DNA of 43,813 nt from an uncultured Bacteroidales bacterium (lineage in GTDB: Bacteria > Bacteroidota > Bacteroidia > Bacteroidales > UBA3663): contig CALBPV010000121.1 in assembly GCA_937899265.1 (NCBI GenBank), forward strand, positions 1-43,813. The letters are read 5' to 3'. A program made the position numbers and the translations under genes. Shown in pieces: positions 27,203-36,668 of the stretch; the stretch's first letter is position 1; every line of letters starts with the position of its first letter. The notes under the pieces are model-generated. The model searched no databases. It saw only the letters and a program-made list of their open reading frames with translations, and had not been told where the DNA came from.

Positions 27203-28939
27203 ATGGACGAAAAGCTTCTCCAAGAATGCACCGCCAAGGCAAAGACTTGGTTGGGTGCCGGTTTCGACGACGAAACCAAAGCCGCCGTCAAGGCGATGCT
27301 TGACAATGCTGATAAGACCGACCTCATTGAGGCTTTCTATCAGAATCTCGAGTTTGGAACGGGTGGTCTCCGTGGTATCATGGGACCCGGTACAAACCGC
27401 ATGAACAAATATGTGGTAGGTATGGCCACACAAGGCTTCGCCAACTACATTCTCAAGGCATTCCCCGGTCGCAAGGACCTCAGCGTTGTTGTGGGCCACG
27501 ACTGCCGTAACAACTCCCGCCTCTTTGCCGAGACTGTAGCCAACATCTTCTCGGCCAACGGCATCAAGGTATTCTTGTTCGAATCTCTGCGTCCTACTCC
27601 CGAAATTTCGTTCGCCATCCGTCAGCTCCACGCTCAGGCCGGTGTGAATGTTACGGCAAGCCACAATCCCAAAGAATACAACGGATACAAGGCTTATTGG
27701 GATGACGGAGCACAGGTGCTTTCGCCCCATGACACCGGCATCATCGACGAGGTGAACAAAGTTCAAATCGAAGATGTGAAGTTCGAGGGCAACAAAGACC
27801 TCATCAAGATTATCGGCGGCGAGATGGACTACGACTATCTCTGCGCTGTGAAGGAAGCAATGGTCGATCAGGATGTGATTCTTCGTCAGAAAGACCTCAA
27901 TATTGTCTATACTCCCCTCCACGGCACCGGTCGTGTCATCATTCCTCTCTGCCTCCGTTCCTGGGGCTTCCAGAACATCAACGTCGTACCCGAACAGATG
28001 GTCATCGACGGCAACTTCCCCACCGTTGTTTCTCCCAACCCCGAGAACTCCGAAGCTATGACCCTCGGCATGAATCTGGGCACCAAGCTCAATGCCGACC
28101 TCGTGATAGCATCCGATCCCGATGCCGACCGTCTCGCCATCGTTTGCCGTGACGACAAGGGCAAGTGGGTCATCATCAACGGCAACCAGACCGCCATGAT
28201 GTTCTCCTGGTACATCATTGCCAACAAGAAGAAACTCGGACAGCTCAAGGGTAACGAGTTCATGGTGAAGACCATCGTAACCTCCGAGCTCATCCGCAAG
28301 ATTGCCGACAAGAACGGTGTGGAACTCTTCGACGAGTTCACAGGCTTCAAGTGGATTGCCTACCGCATCCGCATCAACGAGGGCAAGAAGAAATACATCG
28401 GCGGCGGCGAAGAGAGCTTCGGCTTCCTCCCCTACGACAAGGTGCGTGACAAAGATTCACCGGCTTCCATCTGCCTCATCTGCGAGATTGCAGCATGGGC
28501 CAAGGACAACGGCATGACCCTCTTCGAACTCCTCATGAACATTTACAAGGAGTACGGTTTCCAGAAGGAAAAAGCCATCTCTGTCGTTAAACCCGGCAAG
28601 AGCGGTGCCGACGAAATCAAAGCCATGATGGAGAACTTCCGCAAGAATCCTCCCACGGAACTTGCCGGCGAGAAGGTCGTTTGCGCCAAGGATTTCAAGA
28701 CCAACAAGATGACCGACTGCGCCACAGGCAAAGTCTCCGACATCGACATGCCCGCAACGTCCAACGTTCTCCAGTACTTCACCGAGGGCGGCATCAAGGT
28801 CAGCGTGCGTCCTTCCGGCACAGAACCCAAGATTAAGTTCTACTGCGAAGTTCCCGCTTCATTCGATCAAGGATACGATGCAGCCAATGCAGCTGCCGAT
28901 GCCAAGCTCGCACAGATTACCAAGAGCCTCGGTATCTGA
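27203..28939 (+). CDS. Phosphoglucomutase/phosphomannomutase (phospho-sugar mutase)
   Basis: Alpha-D-phosphohexomutase that moves phosphate between C6 and C1 of glucose or mannose and so supplies glucose 1-phosphate or mannose 1-phosphate to nucleotide-sugar synthesis. The 578-residue protein shows the phosphoserine loop TASHNPKEYNGYK (Ser153), the metal loop SDPDADRLAI, the sugar-binding GGGEESFGF and the phosphate-binding RPSGTEPKIKFY. The ATG at 27203 (MDEKLLQECT) is chosen over upstream in-frame starts, which would overlap fcl. The length fits the PgcA-like long form common in Bacteroidota. It is likely cotranscribed with rfbA-rfbB-gmd-fcl or reached by readthrough past the hairpin. A strong terminator follows. 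Confidence 0.93.
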   Translation: MDEKLLQECTAKAKTWLGAGFDDETKAAVKAMLDNADKTDLIEAFYQNLEFGTGGLRGIMGPGTNRMNKYVVGMATQGFANYILKAFPGRKDLSVVVGHDCRNNSRLFAETVANIFSANGIKVFLFESLRPTPEISFAIRQLHAQAGVNVTASHNPKEYNGYKAYWDDGAQVLSPHDTGIIDEVNKVQIEDVKFEGNKDLIKIIGGEMDYDYLCAVKEAMVDQDVILRQKDLNIVYTPLHGTGRVIIPLCLRSWGFQNINVVPEQMVIDGNFPTVVSPNPENSEAMTLGMNLGTKLNADLVIASDPDADRLAIVCRDDKGKWVIINGNQTAMMFSWYIIANKKKLGQLKGNEFMVKTIVTSELIRKIADKNGVELFDEFTGFKWIAYRIRINEGKKKYIGGGEESFGFLPYDKVRDKDSPASICLICEIAAWAKDNGMTLFELLMNIYKEYGFQKEKAISVVKPGKSGADEIKAMMENFRKNPPTELAGEKVVCAKDFKTNKMTDCATGKVSDIDMPATSNVLQYFTEGGIKVSVRPSGTEPKIKFYCEVPASFDQGYDAANAAADAKLAQITKSLGI

Positions 28940-28946
28940 ACCAAGG

Positions 28947-29052
28947 TGTCAGGCCCGTCCTGACAGTTCCTACAGTAAACATTTCTTCTGTTTACTAACA
29001 ACTATTTCGGGGCCCGACCGATGTGAATTGGCCGGGTCTTTTCCTTTTTAAA
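28947..29052 (+). terminator. Terminator region with three consecutive hairpins
   Basis: Three hairpins follow the mutase gene. The first is TGTCAGG/CCTGACA (28947-28965). The second is AGTAAACA/TGTTTACT (28974-28996). The third is a GC-rich stem of about ten pairs (from 29009) whose right arm GGCCGGGTC (29030-29038) leads into TTTTCCTTTTT. Only the third has a proper U-tract. The others may protect the 3' end of the transcript. Confidence 0.85.
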
Positions 29053-29062
29053 TAAAATAAGA

Positions 29063-29512
29063 ATGTCAGATCTTTATGCTCTTTTAGAACGGGCTGACGC
29101 AATTGCAGCCCGGGCTCACGCCGGACAAACCGACAAATCCGGACGCGCCTACATCAGCCACCCGCGACGCGTTTCCGCATTGTGTACAACGCTCAAAGCC
29201 AAAATTACGGCCCTGCTGCACGACACGATTGAAGACACGGACATCACTCCTGAGTTTCTGCTTCAGGAAGGCTTTCCGCAGGACATCGTCGATGCTGTAC
29301 TCTCCGTGACGCACAAGAAGGGAGAAGACTATTTCGATTTCGTGCGCCGTGCTGCTCAAAACCCCATCGGACGCGAAGTGAAGACTGCCGATTTACAAGA
29401 CAATATGGATGTGCGCCGTCTCTCTCCTCCCCTCTCGCTTTGGGACATCGACCACCTCAACAAATATCTCACAGCCTACAAAATACTGACGGAAGAGTAT
29501 CCGCTCCCGTGA
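29063..29512 (+). CDS. Small HD-domain hydrolase, (p)ppGpp hydrolase-like (Mesh1/SAH type)
   Basis: A 149-residue HD protein matching the hydrolase half of RelA/SpoT. Visible are ARAHAGQTDKSGRAYISHP, HD in LLHDTIEDTD (His53, Asp54) and VKTADLQDN with the later metal-binding Asp at about 109. It has no synthetase, TGS or ACT domain, so it resembles the small alarmone hydrolases, which may also act on other 3'-phosphorylated nucleotides such as NADPH. The final helices are short. It begins just after the strong terminator; no consensus promoter is evident, so its transcription is unclear. A weak CCGTTT/AAACGG hairpin follows its stop. Confidence 0.85.
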   Translation: MSDLYALLERADAIAARAHAGQTDKSGRAYISHPRRVSALCTTLKAKITALLHDTIEDTDITPEFLLQEGFPQDIVDAVLSVTHKKGEDYFDFVRRAAQNPIGREVKTADLQDNMDVRRLSPPLSLWDIDHLNKYLTAYKILTEEYPLP

Positions 29513-29637
29513 TTCAACCGTTTCCGGCAGCAAAAGACTGAAAACGGAAAATCTTTTCATCATAGGCATCTGCTGTTGTCAAAACCGAACAAAAAGAGCC
29601 CCCTGAATTGTCGGGCAGTGATTTTTGGCCGAAAAAT

Positions 29638-29669
29638 TTTGGTAATCTGAAAAAAAACAAGTATCTTTG
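29638..29669 (+). promoter_or_regulatory. Bacteroidota-type promoter before the DUF2207 gene
   Basis: TTTG at 29638-29641 and TATCTTTG at 29662-29669 have a 20-nt spacer and match the consensus exactly. The leader is about 75 nt. It probably drives DUF2207, lemA, hisS and the genes after them. Confidence 0.85.
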
Positions 29670-29750
29670 CGGCAAATTTAAGGGTGCCTCCGGGAGAACA
29701 CCCTCAGTATCAAAATTTCAGAATTTCAAAAAAACAACCTCAGAAAGGAT

Positions 29751-31421
29751 ATGTACTCTTTGACCCGATATATCTGTCTGATTTCGGTTTTGCTCTGCGG
29801 AATGAATGTTTCGTTTGCAAAATCCGAATTAAAGCATCTTGACATCACCGTGCAGCTCTATGCCAACGGCGATGCCTTTGTGACAGAGAAGCGCGACATG
29901 CATATCACCGACGAAGGCACTGAGCTTTATATCCCCATCGGAAATCTCAACGGTCGTACAATCTCCCGTCTCAGCGTGTGCGACGACCGTTCGGACGCAC
30001 CCTACACCTGTGTTCCGGAATGGGACATCAGGTGGAGCCGGAGCGAGAAGGCTCGTCACGCAGGAGTTGTCGTGAAGTCCAACGGCTACGAACTCTGCTG
30101 GGGACTGGGCGACCCCGGCGACAAAGTTTACACCACATCCTATCTTATCGGAAATCTGGTCCAGCGCTATGATTCCTGCGACGGGTTCCTTTGGATGTTT
30201 GTCAATCCCGGCATCAGTCCCCTGCCCCGGGATGTTTCGCTCCGCATCCTTTCCTACCGCACGGATTCCACAGGAAATGCCCTCCCCGTTATTTCATCCG
30301 AAAATACCCGCATTTGGGGGTTCGGATGCAACGGAGAAATCGGCTTTGACTCGTTGGGCATCACGATGCAATCCGGCGAAGCCTTTGGTAACAACAGCCG
30401 CCTGATTATGCTTTGCGAATTCGACAAAGATTTATTCCAACCCCTTCAGGATGGCTCCACAACCTGGGAAGAACTCAAAGAAGGCGCAATGGAAGGCAGC
30501 GACTATGGCAACGAGTCAGACGACGGCATGATACTCGCCCTTCTCTTTATGGCCGGAATCCTTCTGGTGATTCTCGGCACCTGCGGTTACTATGTCTATA
30601 AATTTGTCCGCCGTATGCTCGACAAAAGAGCCGTCAAACGGGAAGCCTCCTATTGGCGCGACCCCATGTTCGACGGCAGTCTGATGAAAGCCAATGCCGC
30701 ATACAACTATCTCCATCTTTTTGCATCGGCCCACGACAACCTCCTCTCGGCTTTTATCCTCAAGATGCTCTATCGGGGAGATCTCAAGATTGTGAAGGAA
30801 ACCGACAAAAAAGGAAAAATCGAGGATGCAATAGCCGTGAACTCCGAAGAACCGAAACCCGACAACAGTCCCGACTTCCCCACCTACCTGAAAACCTGGA
30901 AGATATTCCGCGACGCGGCAGGTTCCGACCACATCCTGCAAAACAAAGAACTGAAACAGTTCATGCTGCAAACGGGCAACCTCAACCGTATGCTCTCCTA
31001 CAAGGATTCCATCGCTGCATACGACAACCGCGACCACGATTGGGTGAAGGAACATTGGCAGGAGATGGTCAAACTGCAAGGTTACACCAATTTCCTCCGG
31101 GATTTCACCCTCACTGCCGAACGCGGAATCCAGGAAGTCTCCCTTTGGAAAGACTATCTTATCTATGCCACCCTGTTCGGAATGGGCAAAGAAGTGCTTC
31201 GGAAGATGAAAGAAATCAATCCGGAATATCTCGAAATGGACAGCGTGGCCCAAGCCCTCCAGGAGACAGATCTGGTGCCCGTGTTTTGCAACACCTTCCA
31301 CCACAGCTACAGCGACATCACTCCTCCCGTTGACACCCGTTCCGGCGGTGGCGGAGGTGCCATCAGTTTTGGAGGAGGAGGAGGCTTCTCCGGCGGCGGC
31401 TTCGGCGGCGGCATCCGATAG
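29751..31421 (+). CDS. DUF2207-family membrane protein with glycine-rich tail
   Basis: The 556-residue protein has a signal peptide (about 1-23), an extracytoplasmic beta-rich domain typical of DUF2207 (LKHLDITVQLYANGDAFVTEK, then YTTSYLIGNLVQRYD), one membrane helix at about 260-283 (MILALLFMAGILLVILGTCG) and a cytoplasmic second half. It ends in a Gly-rich tail (SGGGGGAISFGGGGGFSGGG). This layout is standard for DUF2207 proteins, and a neighbouring lemA gene is a common arrangement. The function is not established; an envelope role is likely. It has its own consensus promoter. Just after its stop lies a 135-bp tandem repeat. Confidence 0.88.
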   Translation: MYSLTRYICLISVLLCGMNVSFAKSELKHLDITVQLYANGDAFVTEKRDMHITDEGTELYIPIGNLNGRTISRLSVCDDRSDAPYTCVPEWDIRWSRSEKARHAGVVVKSNGYELCWGLGDPGDKVYTTSYLIGNLVQRYDSCDGFLWMFVNPGISPLPRDVSLRILSYRTDSTGNALPVISSENTRIWGFGCNGEIGFDSLGITMQSGEAFGNNSRLIMLCEFDKDLFQPLQDGSTTWEELKEGAMEGSDYGNESDDGMILALLFMAGILLVILGTCGYYVYKFVRRMLDKRAVKREASYWRDPMFDGSLMKANAAYNYLHLFASAHDNLLSAFILKMLYRGDLKIVKETDKKGKIEDAIAVNSEEPKPDNSPDFPTYLKTWKIFRDAAGSDHILQNKELKQFMLQTGNLNRMLSYKDSIAAYDNRDHDWVKEHWQEMVKLQGYTNFLRDFTLTAERGIQEVSLWKDYLIYATLFGMGKEVLRKMKEINPEYLEMDSVAQALQETDLVPVFCNTFHHSYSDITPPVDTRSGGGGGAISFGGGGGFSGGGFGGGIR

Positions 31422-31449
31422 CAGAATCCTCCGGACAATCCTCGAAACT

Positions 31450-31584
31450 CAGATTACTCAGATTATTCAGATTACTCAGATTACTCCGATTACTCCGATT
31501 ATTCAGATTGCTCAGATTACTCAGATTACTCCGATTATTCAGATTACTCCGATTACTCAGATTACTCAGATTACTCAGATTACT
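31450..31584 (+). repeat. Fifteen-copy 9-bp tandem repeat between DUF2207 and lemA
   Basis: Fifteen back-to-back units of CAGATTACT and close variants (CCGATTACT, CAGATTATT, CCGATTATT, CAGATTGCT) fill the space between the two genes. Variation is confined to unit positions 2, 7 and 8. Because units are multiples of three, one frame stays open across them (Gln-Ile-Thr repeats) and runs into lemA, but this is probably not translated. The last unit ends 24 nt before the lemA ATG. There is no spacer structure, so this is not a CRISPR array. Confidence 0.95.
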
Positions 31585-31608
31585 CCGACAAAAAACAATA
31601 AAACAACT

Positions 31609-32175
31609 ATGACAACAACCGTAATTATCATCATCATCGCGGTAATCGCCGTCTGGTACTTCGTTTCCACCCAGCGTGACCTCGTTTCCAAAGACGAACT
31701 TTGCAAAAATGCAATGTCGCAGATTTCTGTACAGCTCAATTCCCGTTGGGATGCTATTCTGGCTCTCGCCAAAATGGCAGCCCAGTACTCGCAGCACGAA
31801 TCGGAAACCATCATCAAGGCCGTCGAGGCCCGTCGTGTCAACAATGTGACCACACCTCAGCAGGTGGAAGCCCAGCAGGGCGAAATCAGCAGTCTCTGGT
31901 CTCGCCTTATGGCCGTGGCCGAAAGCTACCCCGACCTCAAGGCTGCCGACCTCTTCAAGGACGCTATGGGCGGCGTGAAGCAGTATGAGGAGAATGTGCG
32001 TATGGCTCGTCAAATCTACAACGACACTGCTACCAAGATGAACCGTACCGTTCGCCAGTGGCCTTCGTCCATTGTGGCCGGCCTGCTCCACTTCGATGTC
32101 AAAGACTACCTCAAAATTGACGATGACAAAAAGTCTCAATATCCCAATCTCGACGAGGCTTTTGCCAAAAAATAA
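31609..32175 (+). CDS. lemA: LemA family protein
   Basis: A 188-residue protein with one N-terminal membrane helix (TTTVIIIIIAVIAVWYFV) followed by long amphipathic helices, the LemA coiled-coil bundle. Family signatures are DELCKNAMSQISVQLNSRWD, near the start of the bundle, then ALAKMAAQYSQHESETI and QIYNDTATKMNRTVRQWPS. The ATG at 31609 is preferred. The frame is open upstream through the 9-bp repeat, but those residues are low-complexity Gln-Ile-Thr and follow the end of another gene. The function of LemA is poorly known; linkage with DUF2207 is common. hisS begins 16 nt downstream. Confidence 0.92.
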   Translation: MTTTVIIIIIAVIAVWYFVSTQRDLVSKDELCKNAMSQISVQLNSRWDAILALAKMAAQYSQHESETIIKAVEARRVNNVTTPQQVEAQQGEISSLWSRLMAVAESYPDLKAADLFKDAMGGVKQYEENVRMARQIYNDTATKMNRTVRQWPSSIVAGLLHFDVKDYLKIDDDKKSQYPNLDEAFAKK

Positions 32176-32191
32176 TTAATTTCCGAAACAG

Positions 32192-33553
32192 ATGTCACAG
32201 GTAAAACCGTCCATTCCCAAAGGCACTCGCGATTTCTCTCCCATCGAGATGGCGAAGAGAAACTACATATTCAACACCATACGTGAAGTTTACGCCCTCT
32301 ATGGGTTCCAGCAGATTGAGACTCCCGCCATGGAGAATCTCTCCACGCTGATGGGCAAATACGGAGAGGAAGGCGACAAGCTGCTCTTCAAGATTCTCAA
32401 CTCCGGCAACTTCATGAACGGTATTTCCGACACAGATTTGGCCGACGGCGGCACCAACCGTCTGGCTGCACGTCTCTGCGAAAAGGGGTTGCGTTATGAC
32501 CTCACCGTTCCTTTTGCACGTTTCGTCACGATGCATCGCGACGAAATTCCCTTCCCCTTCAAGCGCTACCAGATTCAGCCCGTGTGGCGCGCCGACCGCC
32601 CGCAGAAGGGCCGCTACCGCGAGTTCTTCCAGTGTGATGCCGATGTCGTGGGTTCCGATTCGCTCCTCAACGAGGTTGAGTTGATTCAAATCATCGACGA
32701 GGTGTTCCACCGCTTCGGCATTCGCGTGGCCATCAAGATGAACAACCGCAAAATTCTCTCCGGCATGGCCGAGGTAATCGGGGCTCCCGAACTGCTGGTG
32801 GACATTACCGTTGCCATCGACAAACTCGACAAAATAGGACTCGACAACGTGAATGCCGAACTCCGGGAGAAAGGGGTGAGCGAAGAAGCGTTGACCCGTC
32901 TCCAGCCCATCCTCCTGCTCGAAGGTTCCAATGAAGCCAAACTGCAGACGTTGAAAGAAGTGCTCTCGTCGTCGGAGGTCGGCCTCAAGGGTATCGAAGA
33001 ACTGTGTTTCATCCTGAGCAAGGTGAACGGACTCCGTTCTCAGCTCGACGTGGATCTGACACTGGCCCGCGGCCTCAACTATTACACGGGAGCCATCTTC
33101 GAAGTCAAAGCGCTCGACACTGAGATGGGAAGCATCACCGGCGGCGGACGCTACGACAATCTCACCGGTGTCTTCGGCATGCCCGGCGTCTCCGGTGTCG
33201 GTATCTCCTTCGGTGCCGACCGCATCTTCGACGTGCTCAACGCTCTCGACCTCTATCCTGCCGATGCCCTGCTTTCGACCCAGGTGCTCTTCGTTACCTT
33301 CGGTCAGGCCGAACAGGACTATGCCCTGCCCTTGGCCGCCTCGCTCCGTCAGGCTGGCATACGCACCGAAGTCTATCCCGAGGCCGGTGCCAAGATGAAA
33401 AAACAGATGAGCTACGCCAACCAGAAGCAGATTCCGTGGGTCGCTGTCATAGGTGGCGACGAGATGGCCTCCGGCGAAGTCAGCCTCAAGAATATGATTT
33501 CCGGCGAACAAGTCCGCGTCAAAGCCGACGCATTGGTCGCCCAAATTAAATAA
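32192..33553 (+). CDS. hisS: Histidine--tRNA ligase
   Basis: Class II aminoacyl-tRNA synthetase that charges tRNA-His. The 453-residue protein shows KGTRDFSPIEMAKRNYIF with class II motif 1 just after, motif 2 in QPVWRADRPQKGRYREFFQCD, the histidine-specific RGLNYYTGAIFEVK, and motif 3 in SGVGISFGADRIFDVL. It ends with an anticodon-binding domain. The M3 peptidase gene follows after 4 nt, so the two are probably translationally coupled. Confidence 0.97.
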   Translation: MSQVKPSIPKGTRDFSPIEMAKRNYIFNTIREVYALYGFQQIETPAMENLSTLMGKYGEEGDKLLFKILNSGNFMNGISDTDLADGGTNRLAARLCEKGLRYDLTVPFARFVTMHRDEIPFPFKRYQIQPVWRADRPQKGRYREFFQCDADVVGSDSLLNEVELIQIIDEVFHRFGIRVAIKMNNRKILSGMAEVIGAPELLVDITVAIDKLDKIGLDNVNAELREKGVSEEALTRLQPILLLEGSNEAKLQTLKEVLSSSEVGLKGIEELCFILSKVNGLRSQLDVDLTLARGLNYYTGAIFEVKALDTEMGSITGGGRYDNLTGVFGMPGVSGVGISFGADRIFDVLNALDLYPADALLSTQVLFVTFGQAEQDYALPLAASLRQAGIRTEVYPEAGAKMKKQMSYANQKQIPWVAVIGGDEMASGEVSLKNMISGEQVRVKADALVAQIK

Positions 33554-33557
33554 TCCG

Positions 33558-35687
33558 ATGAAACAAGTTCTCCTCCCCCTGGCTGCCATTGTTCTCATGA
33601 CGACAGGCTGCAGCGAAAAACAAAACGAAATGAACAACCCTCTTCTTGCCGAATGGACTTTGCCATATAGTGCCGTTCCCTTCGACCGAATCAAAAACTC
33701 CGACTACATTCCTGCTCTCAAGGAAGCCATCCGCATGCACGATGCCGAAATTGATGCCATCACCGACAATCCGGACGCACCGACGTTTGCCAACACCGTT
33801 GAGGCATACGAGGCTTCAGGCCGCATGCTCGACCGCGTGGAGAGCATTTTCTTCAACCTGGTGGAATGTATGGCCGACGATGAAATGATGGCTCTCTCCG
33901 AAGAGTTCCAGAATCTCGCCAGTGACCATTCGAACAATGTTTCTCTCAACGAAAAACTCTTCCGACGCATCCAGACCGTGTGGGAAGAACAGGACAAATA
34001 CAGCCTTTCCCTCGAGCAGCAGCGTCTCCTCAAGAAGATTCGCGACGGCTTCGTACGCAACGGCGCACTCCTCGAAGGTGACGCTCGCGAGGAGTTCCGC
34101 AAGGTTTCGACCGAGCTGGACAGCCTGACGCTCGCTTTCGGACAGAACACTCTCAAAGCCACCAATGCTTTCCGACTCAATCTCACCGACTCTGCCGACG
34201 TGGCCGGAATCCCTGAATTCGCACTCCAGGCCATGAAGGAAGATGCCGAAAAGGACGGGCAGCAGGGCTGGACCGTGACTCTCAAAGCGCCTTCCTACGG
34301 GCCCTTCATGACCTATGCCGACCGTCGCGACCTGCGTGAGAAAGTCTATAAGGCATACAACACCCGTGCCGTAGGAGGCGAGTTCGACAACTCCGCCAAC
34401 ATTGTCCGCATCACGGCGCTGCGTCTCCGGTTGGCACAACTTTTGGGATACAAAAATTTTGCCGAGTATCAGCTCGAGAACAAGATGGCCCACAATGTCC
34501 GCACCGTGGATGACTTCCTCGCCAAACTCCATCAGGCCTACATCGGTGCTGCCGAGAAGGATGTACGCGATGTCGAAAACTATGCCCGTCAACAGCTCGG
34601 CGACCCCGCCTTCCGGATTCAGCCTTGGGATTTCAGCTATTGGAACGAGAAACTCAAGACCGAACGCTATGCCGTGAACGACGAACTTCTCAAGCCTTAC
34701 TTCCCGCTCGAAGCCGTCAAGGAAGGTGTCTTCGGACTGGCCAACCGTCTTTACGGTCTCACCTTCACACCCAACGACCAACTGCCCAAATATCATCCCG
34801 AGGTAGTCATCTATGAGGTACGCGATGCCGAGGACAAGTTCATGGGACTCTTCTACGCCGATTTCTTCCCCCGTGCCACCAAGCGCGGAGGTGCCTGGAT
34901 GACGGAATTCAAGGCCCAATGGACTGAGCCTGACGGCACCGATTCCCGACCCTTGATTTCCATCTGCACCAACTTCACCAAACCGACCTCCGACAAACCC
35001 TCTCTCCTGACCTTCGACGAGGTGGAGACTTTCCTTCACGAGTTCGGCCATTCCCTCCACGGCCTGCTCACCCGCTGTCATTATGCATCCTTGAGCGGCA
35101 CCAACGTAGCCCATGACTTCGTGGAACTCTTCTCCCAGTTCAACGAGAACTTCGGCACCGAGAAGGAATTCCTCGACACCTTTGCGGCCCACTATCAGAC
35201 GGGAGAGAAAATCCCGCAGGAGTATATCGACCGCATCCGCAACTCCCGAAACTATCTCGCCGCCTACTACTGCATACGGCAACTCTCCTTCGGTATGCTC
35301 GACATGAACTGGCATACCATCACCGAACCCATCCGTGTTGACGACGGCGACACCGTCAGCACTGTCGTCCGTTTCGAACACACCTCCAACATCCCCACCC
35401 GGGTGCTGCCCGCTGTCGATGGCTGTGCTATGTGCACAGGCTTCACCCACCTCTTCTCTGGCGGCTATGCCGCCGGCTACTACGGCTACAAATGGTCGGA
35501 GGTGCTCGATGCCGATGCGTTCTCCGTGTTCCAAAAGGAAGGCATCTTCAATCCCGAACCCGCCCGTCGTTTCAAGAAGATGCTTCAGAGCGGCGACACC
35601 GTCGATCCGGCCGACCTCTATCGTGAGTTCCGGGGCGGTGACTACACCCTCGATGCCATCATGCGCCGTGACGGCATTATCAAATAA
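33558..35687 (+). CDS. M3 family metallopeptidase lipoprotein (Dcp/oligopeptidase-like)
   Basis: Zinc metallopeptidase of the thimet-oligopeptidase family, 709 residues. The N-terminus is a lipoprotein signal (MKQVLLPLAAIVLMTTGCSE) with Cys at about residue 18, so it is anchored in the envelope and faces the periplasm. The zinc motif HEFGH is at 494-498 in FLHEFGHSLHGLL, and the distal Glu lies in HDFVELFSQ. Further on, RVLPAVDGCAMCTGFTHLFSGGYAAGYYGYKWSEVLD is close to the Dcp-type C-terminus. Probable role: cleaving short peptides, including dipeptides from C-termini. It lies 4 nt after hisS and 15 nt before the antiporter gene. Confidence 0.93.
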   Translation: MKQVLLPLAAIVLMTTGCSEKQNEMNNPLLAEWTLPYSAVPFDRIKNSDYIPALKEAIRMHDAEIDAITDNPDAPTFANTVEAYEASGRMLDRVESIFFNLVECMADDEMMALSEEFQNLASDHSNNVSLNEKLFRRIQTVWEEQDKYSLSLEQQRLLKKIRDGFVRNGALLEGDAREEFRKVSTELDSLTLAFGQNTLKATNAFRLNLTDSADVAGIPEFALQAMKEDAEKDGQQGWTVTLKAPSYGPFMTYADRRDLREKVYKAYNTRAVGGEFDNSANIVRITALRLRLAQLLGYKNFAEYQLENKMAHNVRTVDDFLAKLHQAYIGAAEKDVRDVENYARQQLGDPAFRIQPWDFSYWNEKLKTERYAVNDELLKPYFPLEAVKEGVFGLANRLYGLTFTPNDQLPKYHPEVVIYEVRDAEDKFMGLFYADFFPRATKRGGAWMTEFKAQWTEPDGTDSRPLISICTNFTKPTSDKPSLLTFDEVETFLHEFGHSLHGLLTRCHYASLSGTNVAHDFVELFSQFNENFGTEKEFLDTFAAHYQTGEKIPQEYIDRIRNSRNYLAAYYCIRQLSFGMLDMNWHTITEPIRVDDGDTVSTVVRFEHTSNIPTRVLPAVDGCAMCTGFTHLFSGGYAAGYYGYKWSEVLDADAFSVFQKEGIFNPEPARRFKKMLQSGDTVDPADLYREFRGGDYTLDAIMRRDGIIK

Positions 35688-35702
35688 AACTGACTTGTGC
35701 TT

Positions 35703-36668
35703 ATGTTGACAGACATCCTTTTCGTCCTCCTCGGACTGGCTCTTCTCATCGCCGGCGGCAATTATCTTGTCAACGGGGCTGTGGCTGTGGCCGAACGTGC
35801 CAAACTCTCCCATGCAGTCATCGGACTCACCATTGTGGCGTTCGGCACCTCTGCACCCGAACTGTTGGTTTCAACCACCTCCGTGCTCCAGGGTAGCAGC
35901 GGCATTGCCCTGGGCAACGTGTTGGGCTCCAACATTGCCAACATCGCTCTTATCCTCGGTGTCACGGCGCTCATCCGTCCCGTGTCTGTCAAGGTGAACA
36001 CCCTCACTGTCGATGTTCCCTTCCTGCTCTCTTGCTCCGCCTTGCTGGTGGTGGTTGCCATTCCCGGCACCATCTTCCGGTGGGAGGGTATATTGGCGGT
36101 CTTGATTCTCATCGGTTTCATCATCGGACAAATCAAATACAGCAAGAACCATCCCTTCGAGACTGAAGCCCGGGATGCTCAGCCTGCACGCCAACCCATG
36201 AACCTCGGTCTCGCCCTGCTGCTCATCGTGCTGTCTCTGGCCGCCCTCGCCTACGGAGCCGATTTCATCGTGGATGGAGCCTCCGGCATAGCGCGCCGGT
36301 TGGGCGTGAGCGAACGTGTCATCGGTCTCACCGTTGTGGCCGTAGGCACTTCCCTGCCCGAACTGTTTGCCTCCGCCATGGCTGCTTGCAAAGGTGAAAC
36401 GGACATGGCCATCGCCAACGTCATTGGGTCCAACATCTTCAACATCCTCGCCGTCCTCGGCATCACCGCTGCCATCTCGCCCGTCACAGGCACTATGGAC
36501 GGATTCTACCAAGATTACGTGTGGCTCATCCTCATGACTTCGGCCCTGTGGCTCTTCCTGCGTACCGGCTACCGGCTTACACGTATGGAAGGCCTCACCT
36601 TCACCGCTTTCTATATACTTTATATCCTGCTGACCCTTTTCCCCGACGCAGCAACTTTCCTGATATAA
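35703..36668 (+). CDS. Calcium/sodium antiporter (YrbG/CaCA family)
   Basis: Membrane exchanger of about 321 residues with ten hydrophobic segments. The two inverted alpha-repeats are plain: IVAFGTSAPELLVSTTS with LGNVLGSNIANIALILG in the first half, and VVAVGTSLPELFASAMA with NVIGSNIFNILAVLG in the second. These Glu- and Asn-containing repeats coordinate Ca2+ and Na+. An in-frame GTG at 35697 would add two residues; the ATG at 35703 is more likely. The folate gene begins at the base after its stop codon. Confidence 0.93.
   Translation: MLTDILFVLLGLALLIAGGNYLVNGAVAVAERAKLSHAVIGLTIVAFGTSAPELLVSTTSVLQGSSGIALGNVLGSNIANIALILGVTALIRPVSVKVNTLTVDVPFLLSCSALLVVVAIPGTIFRWEGILAVLILIGFIIGQIKYSKNHPFETEARDAQPARQPMNLGLALLLIVLSLAALAYGADFIVDGASGIARRLGVSERVIGLTVVAVGTSLPELFASAMAACKGETDMAIANVIGSNIFNILAVLGITAAISPVTGTMDGFYQDYVWLILMTSALWLFLRTGYRLTRMEGLTFTAFYILYILLTLFPDAATFLI

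Noticed and set aside
31450..31584. CRISPR array
   Set aside because: The units are 9 bp and directly abutting, with no spacers and no cas genes.
31330..31608. N-terminal extension of LemA through the 9-bp repeat
   Set aside because: It would add overlapping sequence from the DUF2207 gene in another frame plus Gln-Ile-Thr repeats. The LemA membrane helix begins right at the ATG at 31609.
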